Position numbers and translations under genes: made by a program. Below, piece by piece: positions 33,304 to 41,858 of a DNA stretch of 48,252 nt (position 1 is its first letter; every line of letters begins with the position of its first letter). The DNA comes from an uncultured Faecalibacterium sp. Its GTDB lineage: Bacteria; Bacillota; Clostridia; Oscillospirales; Ruminococcaceae. The stretch lies in the NCBI GenBank assembly GCA_934561115.1, contig CAKTFS010000016.1:1-48252 (forward strand). Reading direction: 5' to 3'. Below the pieces are notes generated by a model. That model made no database searches, was not told the DNA's origin, and saw only the letters and a list, made by a program, of their open reading frames with translations.

Positions 33304-34223
33304 CAGGCAAACAGCTTTCCGGCATCCAGCTTGGCCGGGATGCGCGCGGCGATCACGTCCCGGATCAGCCCCTGCTCGTAGGAGTCAAAGGCTTTGTTGG
33401 TGATGCCCATATCCAGCGCCGCCCCGGCCGGGATGCCCCTGCGGATCAGCCGCAGCGCGTCCAGCATACCGCGCAGATCCAGCGCCTTGGTGGAGATCTC
33501 GGCACTGTCGCACTTTTTCTGCAGGTCCAGAAACAGCAGTGCGAACTGGTGCACATACTTTGCCGCAAGATCCGGGAACTGCGCCCGCAGCAGCTTTTCC
33601 AGATTATCCTGCGTGATGGTGGGCATCTGCACCACCGCAAAGCGGGAGGTGAGCGCTTCGTTCAGCTCCCGGGTGCCCGCGTAGCCGTAGTTCATGGTGG
33701 CGATAAAGCGGGTCTCCTCGGCCAGCGGGATGCGGTCGTACCCGGGCACGTCGATGGCGCGGCGGAAATCCAGCACCGCGTGCAGCACCGCCAGCGCCTC
33801 GTTTTTGGCCATGTTGATCTCATCCAGCACGCCAAAGCCGCCGCACTGTGCGCAGCGGTACACCGGCCCGGGGCGGAACACCACCTGCCCGCCCGCAAAG
33901 GTATCCATGCCGATGAGGGAGGCGGCGTCCATGTTTACATGAAAGGAGATGTCCCACGCGGGGCGGCCAAAGGCGGCGGCAAGGTTTTCGGCCAGAACGT
34001 TTTTGCCGGTGGCCTTGCCGCCGGCCAGCAGCAGGTTTTCGCCGCAGAGGATGGCTGCCAGCGCCTGCTCCCACACCTCTTTGCCGTAGTAGATAAAGGC
34101 AGGGGCGGGGATACGCGGGCGCAGCGCCTCGCTGAGCGGATGGGCGGCGCGGTATTCCTGCACCGCCGTAAGCAGGGCGGGGTCCACCCCTTCCTGCCGT
34201 AAGGTATCCAGAATATCCGACAT
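33303..34223 (-). CDS. MoxR/NorQ-type AAA+ ATPase
   Basis: The 306-residue ATPase has Walker A GGKATGKN (68-75), Walker B VLDEIN (132-137), sensor 1 ATMN (175-178) and an arginine finger in SRF (about 193-195). These are the MoxR class features, although Walker A ends in Asn instead of Thr/Ser. MoxR ATPases remodel or insert cofactors into partner proteins together with VWA proteins. The open frame goes up to 34370, but the ATG at 34223 has GAGGTG in front and starts the natural sequence MSDILDTLRQ. An extended -10 (TGC-TATGAT, minus, 34281-34289) lies 58 bp upstream. Confidence 0.83.
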   Translation of the reverse strand: MSDILDTLRQEGVDPALLTAVQEYRAAHPLSEALRPRIPAPAFIYYGKEVWEQALAAILCGENLLLAGGKATGKNVLAENLAAAFGRPAWDISFHVNMDAASLIGMDTFAGGQVVFRPGPVYRCAQCGGFGVLDEINMAKNEALAVLHAVLDFRRAIDVPGYDRIPLAEETRFIATMNYGYAGTRELNEALTSRFAVVQMPTITQDNLEKLLRAQFPDLAAKYVHQFALLFLDLQKKCDSAEISTKALDLRGMLDALRLIRRGIPAGAALDMGITNKAFDSYEQGLIRDVIAARIPAKLDAGKLFA

Positions 34224-34327
34224 TTGTACAAACACCTCGATCTCTGACCGGGTGGGATGAACTGCCCGGTTTTCAGCCTTATCATAGCACAATTGCGGCC
34301 GTTTGTGTAGGGGCGTGCGGGGCAAAA

Positions 34328-34366
34328 AACGCAAAGAGGGGCAGCCCCAAATGGGGCTGCCCCTCT
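34328..34366 (-). terminator. Terminator after the flavoprotein gene
   Basis: A perfect 14-bp stem AGAGGGGCAGCCCC/GGGGCTGCCCCTCT with loop AAAT (34335-34366), followed on the minus strand by TTGCGTTTTTTG. Confidence 0.85.
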
Positions 34367-34424
34367 TCACATGAAAAAGAAGAAAAGAAGAAACGCTTAG
34401 AGTATGCCGGAAAACTGCGCTTTA

Positions 34425-36452
34425 TCAGGCATTTTCCAGACCGGCCATCTGCTTGACGGATTTGATGGCAAAGGTCAGGGTGCGGCCACAAGCGGTGCCG
34501 CCCATGACGCAGGGGTAGTTGTTCTGGAAGAAGCTGCCGGACATATCGCCGGTAATGTACAGGCCGGGAATGGGCTCGTTGTTGCTATCCTTCGCCTGGC
34601 AGTTTTCAGTGATGGAAATACCCTGCATACTGCACAGCAGAGAGGCACCCAGCCAGCAGCCGTAGAAGGGCGCGGTGCGGATGGCGCTCAGGCGGCTTGC
34701 AGGCTTGCCGAAGTCCTCGTCGTTCTGCTTGTCGTACAGCTCGTTGTAGCGGGCAACGGTGGCTACAAAGTTGTCCTTGTCAGCACCGGTAAAGCCCATC
34801 TTGTCGGCCAGTTCTTCAATGGTGTCCGCCTTCATGATCAGGCCCTCACCCTCGTACTGCTCCAGCTGACCTTCCATCATGCCGGGGATGTAACGGGTCA
34901 GTGCAGAGCAGCCGATGGTGTGGAAGCGATCTACGTCGCTGCGGAAGTTTGCATCGTGGATCATGGCGTAAACGTGACCCGGCTGCTGGAAAGAAGCATG
35001 GGAGGCATTGTCGTATTCCTGACTTTCGTTCATAAAACGCTCGCCATGGCGGTTGACCTTCAGGAAGGGCTGGCTGCCGGGGTTGTACTGACCCACAGTG
35101 CCGGGGAAGGCCTTGCCGCCAAAGGCAGAGCCGTTGTCCACATAACCGGCATCCACACCGGGTGCAACCAGACCGCGGTCGAACAGCACGGGAGCAGGCT
35201 CTGCATCCAGATGTGCACCTGCCCAGATAGCGGCACGGATACCATAGCCCTTGTCAGCAGGGGTATAGGAGCAGGCGGTGGTCACGCTGGTGCCCAGCGG
35301 GTCCAGCTGCTCCATCATGTAGGGGTTGCCTGCATAGCCGCCGCAGGCCAGCAGCACGCCCTTGGCTGCGTTGATGCGGATGAAGTGGTCGTCGGCAGTG
35401 CTCTGGGCGATAACGCCGGTGATGCGGCCGTCGGCATCCTTTTCCAGCTTGGCAAGGCCGGTGTTAAAGTCGATGCTGTAGCCTTTGCTCTCGATATACT
35501 CCTGAAATACCACGTTGCGGGGCTTTTCGGCGCTGCTGTAGTCGACCTGCTGCACAGGGAACATCAGCTTGCTCTGGCTCACCTGCGTATCATCCGGCCA
35601 TTTGGCTTCATCGCCGGAGGTCAGGTTGCATACATAGTTGTAGGGTTCGCTTTCCAGAATGCCGGAAACAAAATCGTGCATGGCGGCAGACTCGTTGATC
35701 CAGGTCTTAACTACGCGCTGGTCGCAGCGGCCGCCCATGGAACGGGAGATCTCGCTCAGCAGCTCGGCGCGGTCAACAGGAGCGATGCCCTTTTTCTTTG
35801 CTTCGCTGCTGTCGATGGTGCCGTACCAGTGGCGGGTATCCATAACGGCAGAATTCTGCTCGATGATGCGGAAGTTCAGTCCGTTCTGTGCAGCATAAGC
35901 GGCTGCGCACATACCACCGTTGCCAGCGCCCACAATGACGATATCGGTATCCCATGTCTCGGTGATGGAAGCCTCGTCGATGTCGGGCTCGGTGCCCAGC
36001 CAGTCGTTCTCATCGCCGGTGGGCAGCTGCACGCTGGAGACCACAGCTTCGCCCTTGGCCTGTGCGTAGCAGCTCTTGGCGGCCTTCATCACGGCGTCAG
36101 AGGTGATGGTGGAGCCGGAAACACCGTCGATCTCGGCAGAACCGGCAGCCATCAGCTGCTCGCGCAGCTCATCGGCAGCGGCAGCGCCGTAGGAAGCGGT
36201 CTCGCCGGAGGTGTCCACTACCACATCGGTGACAGCGCTGTCGGAGAAGGTCATGGTGACCTTGACAGTGGAGGAGATACCCTCGGCAGTGCCCTCGTAG
36301 GTGCCGGGGATGTACTGACCGGCAGCACCGGAAGTGGAAGTGGAGGCAGAACCGGAAGCGGCATTGCAGGCAGCCAGAGCACCGGCGGTCACACCGCTCA
36401 TGGCGGCGGCAGCGGCGATCTTGATAAAGCCCTTACGGGAGATCTTGTTCAT
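34425..36452 (-). CDS. Exported FMN-binding/FAD flavoprotein reductase (fumarate/urocanate reductase type)
   Basis: The 675-residue protein has a basic signal with a lipobox ALAACN (lipid-anchored, Tat-like start KISRKGF), then an FMN-binding domain (about 48-125) with DGVSGSTITS, the site where ApbE links FMN to a threonine. An FAD domain follows (about 145-670) with DIVIVGAGNGGMCAAAYAA and a substrate cap. The C-terminal TGDMSGSFFQNNYPCVMGGTACGRTL matches the family's FAD-binding end. Such extracellular reductases use an electron chain to reduce an organic acceptor. Substrate is unknown. Start 36452 is preferred over an upstream in-frame ATG because it begins the signal sequence. A divergent LysR gene probably controls it. 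Confidence 0.85.
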   Translation of the reverse strand: MNKISRKGFIKIAAAAAMSGVTAGALAACNAASGSASTSTSGAAGQYIPGTYEGTAEGISSTVKVTMTFSDSAVTDVVVDTSGETASYGAAAADELREQLMAAGSAEIDGVSGSTITSDAVMKAAKSCYAQAKGEAVVSSVQLPTGDENDWLGTEPDIDEASITETWDTDIVIVGAGNGGMCAAAYAAQNGLNFRIIEQNSAVMDTRHWYGTIDSSEAKKKGIAPVDRAELLSEISRSMGGRCDQRVVKTWINESAAMHDFVSGILESEPYNYVCNLTSGDEAKWPDDTQVSQSKLMFPVQQVDYSSAEKPRNVVFQEYIESKGYSIDFNTGLAKLEKDADGRITGVIAQSTADDHFIRINAAKGVLLACGGYAGNPYMMEQLDPLGTSVTTACSYTPADKGYGIRAAIWAGAHLDAEPAPVLFDRGLVAPGVDAGYVDNGSAFGGKAFPGTVGQYNPGSQPFLKVNRHGERFMNESQEYDNASHASFQQPGHVYAMIHDANFRSDVDRFHTIGCSALTRYIPGMMEGQLEQYEGEGLIMKADTIEELADKMGFTGADKDNFVATVARYNELYDKQNDEDFGKPASRLSAIRTAPFYGCWLGASLLCSMQGISITENCQAKDSNNEPIPGLYITGDMSGSFFQNNYPCVMGGTACGRTLTFAIKSVKQMAGLENA

Positions 36453-36535
36453 AGGTACGCTCTCTTTCTTTTTTCTCTTCTTGTTTTCCTTCTTATTGTG
36501 CAGCAAGGTGAAAGCCACTTTGCTGAATCCTTAAC

Positions 36536-36567
36536 AATTGTAGCGTAGAAGGGTACTGTTTACAATT
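36536..36567. promoter_or_regulatory. Inverted repeat between the divergent promoters, possible LysR-type site
   Basis: AATTGTA (36536-36542) and TACAATT (36561-36567) form a 7-bp inverted repeat with an 18-bp spacer. One arm covers the flavoprotein -10, the other the overlapping -35 boxes. Confidence 0.4.
36537..36565 (-). promoter_or_regulatory. Promoter of the flavoprotein gene
   Basis: Minus-strand TTGTAA (36560-36565), 17 bp, TACAAT (36537-36542). Its -35 overlaps that of the lysR promoter. Confidence 0.65.
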
Positions 36568-36587
36568 CAAGTTCATTATATTATAAT
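36559..36587 (+). promoter_or_regulatory. Promoter of the lysR gene
   Basis: TTTACA (36559-36564), 17 bp, TATAAT (36582-36587). Confidence 0.7.
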
Positions 36588-36624
36588 TAAGGAAAACCTA
36601 ATGTATTGTAGGAGGAAGGAAAGA

Positions 36625-37539
36625 ATGAACCAGAGCGCGATGGCGGGCTTTGTAAAGATCGTGGAGCTGAACAGCTTTTCTGCGGCGGCAGAGGCGCTGT
36701 ATCTTTCACAGTCGGCACTTTCGCAGCAGATCCGCACGCTGGAAGGGCAATTGCAGTTTGAACTGTTCCAGCATGTGCCGCGCCGTGTGGTGCTGACCCC
36801 GGCGGGATGGGATTTTTACCCCAAGGCAAAGCAGCTGCTGGAATTGTACGATGAGGCGGTGCATCATGCGCAGGCAGTAAAGCTGAATGCAAATCCACCC
36901 AAACGGCATCTACTGATCGGACATCAGAATATGCCGCTGCAAATGCTGGGCTTTGACCTGTTTGCCGCTACAGGGGAGTTGAGCAACCGCTTTTCTCCTA
37001 TAATGCACCGCTGTGCCAGCATAAAGGATGTCTGGAGGGCGTTGCTGAATGATGAGATCGATCTTTCATTGCAGATCGAGTGTGCAGAGATCGCGGCGCG
37101 AGGCTTGCACTTTTATCCGGCAGTGTATATGCCGGAGATCGGCGTCCCATTTCATACGCCGCCGGAGGTGCCCCGTGGATATATTACGCTGGAACAGGCG
37201 GTGCAGTATCGATGGATGTTTGCAGAAACACCAGAGCAGTCACTGTATGAGACCGCATTGCTGCACGAGGCTGCGAGACGGCAGGCAGAGATCATTCGCA
37301 GCGTAAAAAGTGTACAATATGAACTGCCCAGCCTGATGCTGACCCCGGCAGTGTACTACCGCAGACCGGATCCTTCACAGGTGTTTATTTTGGATTGGAA
37401 CAAGGGAATGCGGTTTGGTATTGTTACGAAAGCAGAGCCGGATCCGGTGGTGGAAGAATATGTGCAGCTGCTGCAGCAACAGCTGCCGTCCCTCTCGGAA
37501 AAGCTGTTCGGCCTGAAACTGGAAGCGGTGGAGGAATAA
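36625..37539 (+). CDS. LysR-family transcriptional regulator
   Basis: The 304-residue regulator has an N-terminal winged helix-turn-helix (residues 1-60: KIVELNSFSAAAEALYLSQSALSQQIRTLE) and a C-terminal co-inducer domain. The ATG at 36625 follows AGGAGGAAGG; the upstream ATG at 36601 has no ribosome site. It is divergent to the flavoprotein reductase and shares its promoter region, so it most likely senses that enzyme's substrate or product and also controls itself. Its codon use is less GC-biased than most neighbours (more A/T third positions), hinting at a separate history. Confidence 0.9.
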   Translation: MNQSAMAGFVKIVELNSFSAAAEALYLSQSALSQQIRTLEGQLQFELFQHVPRRVVLTPAGWDFYPKAKQLLELYDEAVHHAQAVKLNANPPKRHLLIGHQNMPLQMLGFDLFAATGELSNRFSPIMHRCASIKDVWRALLNDEIDLSLQIECAEIAARGLHFYPAVYMPEIGVPFHTPPEVPRGYITLEQAVQYRWMFAETPEQSLYETALLHEAARRQAEIIRSVKSVQYELPSLMLTPAVYYRRPDPSQVFILDWNKGMRFGIVTKAEPDPVVEEYVQLLQQQLPSLSEKLFGLKLEAVEE

Positions 37540-37550
37540 AAAAACAGAAA

Positions 37551-37672
37551 CCCTCTCAGGCGCATTCGCGCCAGCTCTCCCGAAGGGAGAGCTTTATTGC
37601 AGCTGACCGACAGATGCTGAAAAGCTCCCCCTCTCGGGGGAGCTGGCATCGCGCAGCGATGACTGAGAGGGT
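37551..37672. repeat. Nested-palindrome repeat R9
   Basis: The ends are CCCTCTCAG (37551-37559) and CTGAGAGGG (37664-37672). Outer hairpins are GGCGCATTCGCGCC and ATCGCGCAGCGAT. Inner hairpins are AGCTCTCCC-GA-GGGAGAGCT and AGCTCCCCC..GGGGGAGCT. It starts 11 bp after the lysR stop. Confidence 0.87.
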
Positions 37673-37678
37673 AAAACA

Positions 37679-37723
37679 AAGAGCACCTGCTGCCTTAAAA
37701 AAGGCGACAGGTGCTCTTTTTGC
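37679..37723. terminator. Bidirectional terminator between lysR and the ABC exporter operon
   Basis: AAGAGCACCTG/CAGGTGCTCTT (37679-37689 with 37708-37718) followed by TTTGC on the plus strand and TGTTTTACC on the minus strand. The genes on both sides converge here. Confidence 0.75.
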
Positions 37724-37747
37724 AGCTATATTGCGATAACAGGTGCT

Positions 37748-39568
37748 TTAATCCACCACATCCTCGAACTGGCTGTTGTACAGGTCGGCGTAGAAGCCGC
37801 CGGCTTCGATCAGCTGGTCGTGGGTGCCCTGCTCCACAATGTCGCCGTCCCGCATCACAAGGATGAGGTCGGCGTCCCGGATGGTGGAAAGGCGGTGAGC
37901 AATGACAAAGCTGGTACGGCCTTCCATCAGGCGGTCCATAGCGGTCTGGATGCGCTGCTCGGTGCGGGTATCCACGCTGCTGGTGGCCTCGTCCAGAATC
38001 AGGATGCGGTTGTCCGCCAGAATGGTGCGGGCGATGGTGAGCAGCTGCTTCTGTCCCTGACTGACGTTGGAGGCGTCCTCGTTCAGCTCCATCTGGTAGC
38101 CGCCGGGCAGGGTGCGGATAAAGTGGTCGGCGTTGGCGGCCTTTGCGGCGGCGATCACCTCTTCATCGGTGGCGTCCAGCCGGCCGTAGCGGATGTTCTC
38201 CATGATGGTGCCCTTGAACAGCCATGTGTCCTGCAGCACCATGCCAAAGCCCTCGCGCAGGGCGCTGCGGTCAAAGTCCCGCACATTGTGGCCGTTCAGG
38301 GTGATGGAACCAGCATCCACATCGTAAAAGCGCATCAGCAGCTTGACCATGGTGGTCTTACCCGCGCCGGTGGGGCCTACGATGGCTACCTTCTGGCCGG
38401 GCTGCACGGTGCAGCTGAAGTCGTGGATGACGGTCTTGTCGGGGGTGTAGCCGAAACGCACATGGTCAAAGGTGACCTGTCCGTCAATGTCGGCGGGGTC
38501 GGCGCGGCGGGCGGGGTCGGCCAGCTGCTCTTCCTCCGGCTCGTTCAAAAACTCAAACACCCGCTCGGCGGCAGCGGCCATGCTTTGCAGCATATTGGAC
38601 ACCTGCGAAAGCTGCTGGATGGGCTGGGTGAAGTTTTTGACGTACTGGATAAAGGCCTGAATATCACCGATGGTGATAACCCCGTTTGCAGCAAAAATGC
38701 TGCCCACGATGGCCACCGCCACATAGCCCAGGTTGCCCACAAAGTTCATGATGGGCATCATCAGGCCGGAGAGGAACTGGCTCTTCCATGCGGATTCGTA
38801 CAGCTTATCGTTGGCTGCGTTGAAATCTGCCAGCACCACGGCCTCCCGGTTGAAGGCCTTGACCACGTTGTGACCGGCGTAGACCTCCTCTACCTGACCG
38901 TTGACCACGCCCAGCGTGGCCTGCTGTGCTTTGAAGTACTTCTGGCTGAACTTGACCACCACCAGCACCAGCGCCAGCGATACCGGCAGGATCAGCAGGG
39001 CGATCAGGGTCATGCGGGGGCTGATGGAAAGCATCATCACCAGCACACCGATCATGGTGGTCACGCTGGTGATCAGCTGGGTGATGCTCTGGTTCAGGCT
39101 CTGGCCCAGCGTGTCCACATCGTTGGTGATGCGGGAGAGCACCTCGCCCACGGTGCGCTTTTCAAAGTACGCCAGCGGAAGGCGGTTGATCTTTTCGCTG
39201 ATCTGGCGGCGGAAGTCGTAGCAGACCTTTTGGGAAAGGCCGGTCATCAGCCAGCCCTGAATAAAGCTGAAAGCGCTGCTCAGCAGGTACATCCCCAGCA
39301 AAAACAGCAGGATGCGGCCGATATACGCAAAATCAATGCTGCCGGTGCCGCGCAGCCGGGCGATCCAGCCGGTGGCAAGGGCGGTGGTGGCCTTTGCCAG
39401 CACCTTGGGGCCTGCAATGTTGAAGATGGTGGACAGAACAGCAAACAGCATGGCTGCCGCAAGGGGCAGCTTGTAGTGGCTCATGGTGCGGATGAGCTGC
39501 CGCAGCGTGCCTTTAAAGTCCTTGGCGCGCTCGGTGGTGGGACGTCCGGGTCTGGGCATATCACTCAC
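37748..39568 (-). CDS. Heterodimeric ABC exporter subunit, catalytic-site half
   Basis: The 606-residue half-transporter has an N-terminal six-helix domain (about 25-330) and an ATPase domain (about 365-605). Walker A is GPTGAGKTTMVKLL, Walker B is ILILDEATSSVD with the catalytic glutamate, and the H-loop IAHRLSTI is intact. Its signature is degenerate (NVSQGQKQ in place of SGGQ). With the partner gene, which overlaps by 8 bp, this gives one full and one weak ATP site, as in BmrCD/TM287-288-type multidrug exporters. It is the last gene of a MarR-led operon. Confidence 0.88.
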   Translation of the reverse strand: MSDMPRPGRPTTERAKDFKGTLRQLIRTMSHYKLPLAAAMLFAVLSTIFNIAGPKVLAKATTALATGWIARLRGTGSIDFAYIGRILLFLLGMYLLSSAFSFIQGWLMTGLSQKVCYDFRRQISEKINRLPLAYFEKRTVGEVLSRITNDVDTLGQSLNQSITQLITSVTTMIGVLVMMLSISPRMTLIALLILPVSLALVLVVVKFSQKYFKAQQATLGVVNGQVEEVYAGHNVVKAFNREAVVLADFNAANDKLYESAWKSQFLSGLMMPIMNFVGNLGYVAVAIVGSIFAANGVITIGDIQAFIQYVKNFTQPIQQLSQVSNMLQSMAAAAERVFEFLNEPEEEQLADPARRADPADIDGQVTFDHVRFGYTPDKTVIHDFSCTVQPGQKVAIVGPTGAGKTTMVKLLMRFYDVDAGSITLNGHNVRDFDRSALREGFGMVLQDTWLFKGTIMENIRYGRLDATDEEVIAAAKAANADHFIRTLPGGYQMELNEDASNVSQGQKQLLTIARTILADNRILILDEATSSVDTRTEQRIQTAMDRLMEGRTSFVIAHRLSTIRDADLILVMRDGDIVEQGTHDQLIEAGGFYADLYNSQFEDVVD

Positions 39569-41858
39569 CCTCCTTTTCTGTATTCAGGGTATCCAGCGCC
39601 AGCTCCTTCTGGCTCAGCTGGCTGCGGGCAATCTCCTGATATTCCGGGCAGCTGACCATCAGCTGGGCGTGGGTGCCCTTGCCCACCAGTCTGCCCTCGT
39701 CCAGCACAAGGATCTGGTTTGCGTGCAGCACGGTGGAGATGCGCTGTGCCACAATGATCACGGTGGCGTTGTCGGTCTGTGCCTTCAGGGCGCGGCGCAG
39801 CGTTACATCGGTCTTGTAGTCCAGCGCCGAGAAGCTGTCGTCAAACAGATAGACCTTGGGGTTTTTGGCAATTGCCCGGGCAATGGAAAGCCGCTGCTTC
39901 TGGCCGCCGGATACGTTGGAACCGCCCTGTGCAATGGGGCTCTGGTAGCCCTCGGGCTTTGCCTCGATAAAATCAGTGGCCTGCGCAATGGCAGCGGCCT
40001 TGTGCACCTGCGCATCGGTGATATCCTCGCCGCCGAATTTCAGGTTGCTGTCAATGGTGCCGCTGAACAGCACACCCTTCTGGGGTACATAGCCCAGCAG
40101 GTCGTGCAGCTGAGCCTGCGGCATCTCGCGCACGTCAATGCCGTCCACGGTCACCTTGCCGCCGGTCACATCGTAAAAGCGGGGGATCAGGTTGAGCAGG
40201 GTGGACTTGCCGCAGCCGGTGGAACCGATGATGGCGGTGGTCTCGCCGGGCTTTGCGGTAAAGCTGATGTGCTCCAGTGCGTCACTGTCCGCACCGGGGT
40301 AACGGAAGCTCACATCCTCGAACTGCACCACACCCTGCCAGTCGGTGTGCGCCCGTGCGGCCTTTGCAGCGGCTTCGTCCGGGTCGTGGATGGTGGCTTT
40401 GGTGCGGATGACCTCGTCGATACGATCCGCAGCCACACCGGCGCGGGGCAGCATGACGGCCACCATGGCCAGCATCAGGAAGGACATGACGATCTGCATG
40501 GTGTAGGTGATAAAGGCGATCATCTCGCCCACCTGCATGGTACCGGCGTCCATGGCCTTGCCGCCGAACCAGACGATGAGCAGGCTGGTGCCGTTCATGA
40601 TCAGGGTCATAAAGGGCATCATGGCCACCATGGCGCGGTTGGTGAACAGCTGAGTGCCCATCAGCTCCCGGTTGGCCTTGTCAAAGCGCTGCTCCTCAAA
40701 CTTTTCGCGGCTGAAGGCGCGCACCGGCATGATGCCGGTCAAAATTTCGCGGCTGACCAGATTCAACCGGTCCACCAGCTGCTGCATCACCTTGAATTTG
40801 GGCATGGCAACGCGCATCAGGAAAATGATGAGCAGCAGCAGGACGGCCACGTCCAGCACGATGATCCACGAAAGGCCGGTGCTGCTGCCTACAACATGCA
40901 GCACGCCGCCAATGCCCAGAATGGGCGCGTAGGCCACCATGCGCAGCAGGATGACGCAGACGAACTGCACCTGCTGGATATCGTTGGTGGTGCGGGTGAT
41001 GAGGGAGGCGGTGGAGAAATTCTCGATCTCCGCGTTGGAGAAACCGATAACGCTGGAGAAGGTCTCCCGGCGCAGGTCGCGGCCGATGGCGGCAGATACC
41101 CGGGAGGCAAGGAAGCCCACGGCCACAGCCACGGCCACCATCAGCAGGGTGAGTGCCAGCATCTGGCCGCCCACCCGGAAGAGGTAACCCATCTGCACAT
41201 CCCGTGCAACGCCCTGCGCCTCATATTCCAGCTGCACCAGCAGCAGGGACTGGCTTTTCAAGTTTTCCAGCAGGGTGCTGTCCAGCTGGCTCATGGCACC
41301 GTCCAGCTGCTTTTGCAGCATACTGCGGTCAAAGCCGGGCATCTGGCTCATGGCGGCAAACTGGCTGCATACCGTATCCAGATCTGCTGCCGTGGGGGCA
41401 ACGGTCTCGGTGTCGGTGTTCGCAGCGGCAGAGGGCATCTCGGCAAGGCCGGTCATGCCCATCGTGTCTTGCCCGGCGGGGGTGTTGGCGGCCTGTGCGG
41501 CAGCCATATACAGCACGATGTCCGGGGTGGTCACAGCATCTTCCAGTGCGGTGCGCTCGTCCTCGGTCAGGTCGGAGCGCAGCTGCAGCACGCCATCGTC
41601 CTGCAGGTAGTACTGGTAGGCGTTTTGCAGCTTCTGCGCATCCTCTTCGCTCATCAGCAGGCTCAGCGCGTCCAGCGTGCTCTGGCGCACCGTCTGGGGC
41701 AGGGGGCTTTCAATGCCGCCCTGCTGGATGCCGGTGTCCACGATCTTGCTGGTGTAGTCCGGCAGGGCAAGGTCGCAGTACGCCTGCACGAACAGCAGCG
41801 CGAACACCACAAGGCAGACCGCCCAGTGCCGGGCCAGCTGCTTAAAGATCTTTGTCAT
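39561..41858 (-). CDS. Heterodimeric ABC exporter subunit, degenerate-site half
   Basis: The 765-residue subunit has a normal signature (NVSGGQKQRLSIARAI) and Walker A (GSTGCGKSTLLNLI), but the Walker B reads LFDDSFSALD, with Asp in place of the catalytic Glu, and the H-loop His is Gln (IIVAQRISTV). These are the hallmarks of the degenerate half of a heterodimer. The length is unusual: between the first and second helices lies a ~150-residue outer insert (about 47-195) rich in Asp, Gln and Leu. The start ATG 41858 has AAGGGAG; the open frame upstream is shadow of marR, whose end it overlaps by 17 bp. Confidence 0.87.
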   Translation of the reverse strand: MTKIFKQLARHWAVCLVVFALLFVQAYCDLALPDYTSKIVDTGIQQGGIESPLPQTVRQSTLDALSLLMSEEDAQKLQNAYQYYLQDDGVLQLRSDLTEDERTALEDAVTTPDIVLYMAAAQAANTPAGQDTMGMTGLAEMPSAAANTDTETVAPTAADLDTVCSQFAAMSQMPGFDRSMLQKQLDGAMSQLDSTLLENLKSQSLLLVQLEYEAQGVARDVQMGYLFRVGGQMLALTLLMVAVAVAVGFLASRVSAAIGRDLRRETFSSVIGFSNAEIENFSTASLITRTTNDIQQVQFVCVILLRMVAYAPILGIGGVLHVVGSSTGLSWIIVLDVAVLLLLIIFLMRVAMPKFKVMQQLVDRLNLVSREILTGIMPVRAFSREKFEEQRFDKANRELMGTQLFTNRAMVAMMPFMTLIMNGTSLLIVWFGGKAMDAGTMQVGEMIAFITYTMQIVMSFLMLAMVAVMLPRAGVAADRIDEVIRTKATIHDPDEAAAKAARAHTDWQGVVQFEDVSFRYPGADSDALEHISFTAKPGETTAIIGSTGCGKSTLLNLIPRFYDVTGGKVTVDGIDVREMPQAQLHDLLGYVPQKGVLFSGTIDSNLKFGGEDITDAQVHKAAAIAQATDFIEAKPEGYQSPIAQGGSNVSGGQKQRLSIARAIAKNPKVYLFDDSFSALDYKTDVTLRRALKAQTDNATVIIVAQRISTVLHANQILVLDEGRLVGKGTHAQLMVSCPEYQEIARSQLSQKELALDTLNTEKEGE

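Noticed and set aside
34404..36548. 714-codon plus-strand frame
   Set aside because: It is fully antisense to the flavoprotein reductase, whose domains and signal peptide are clear.
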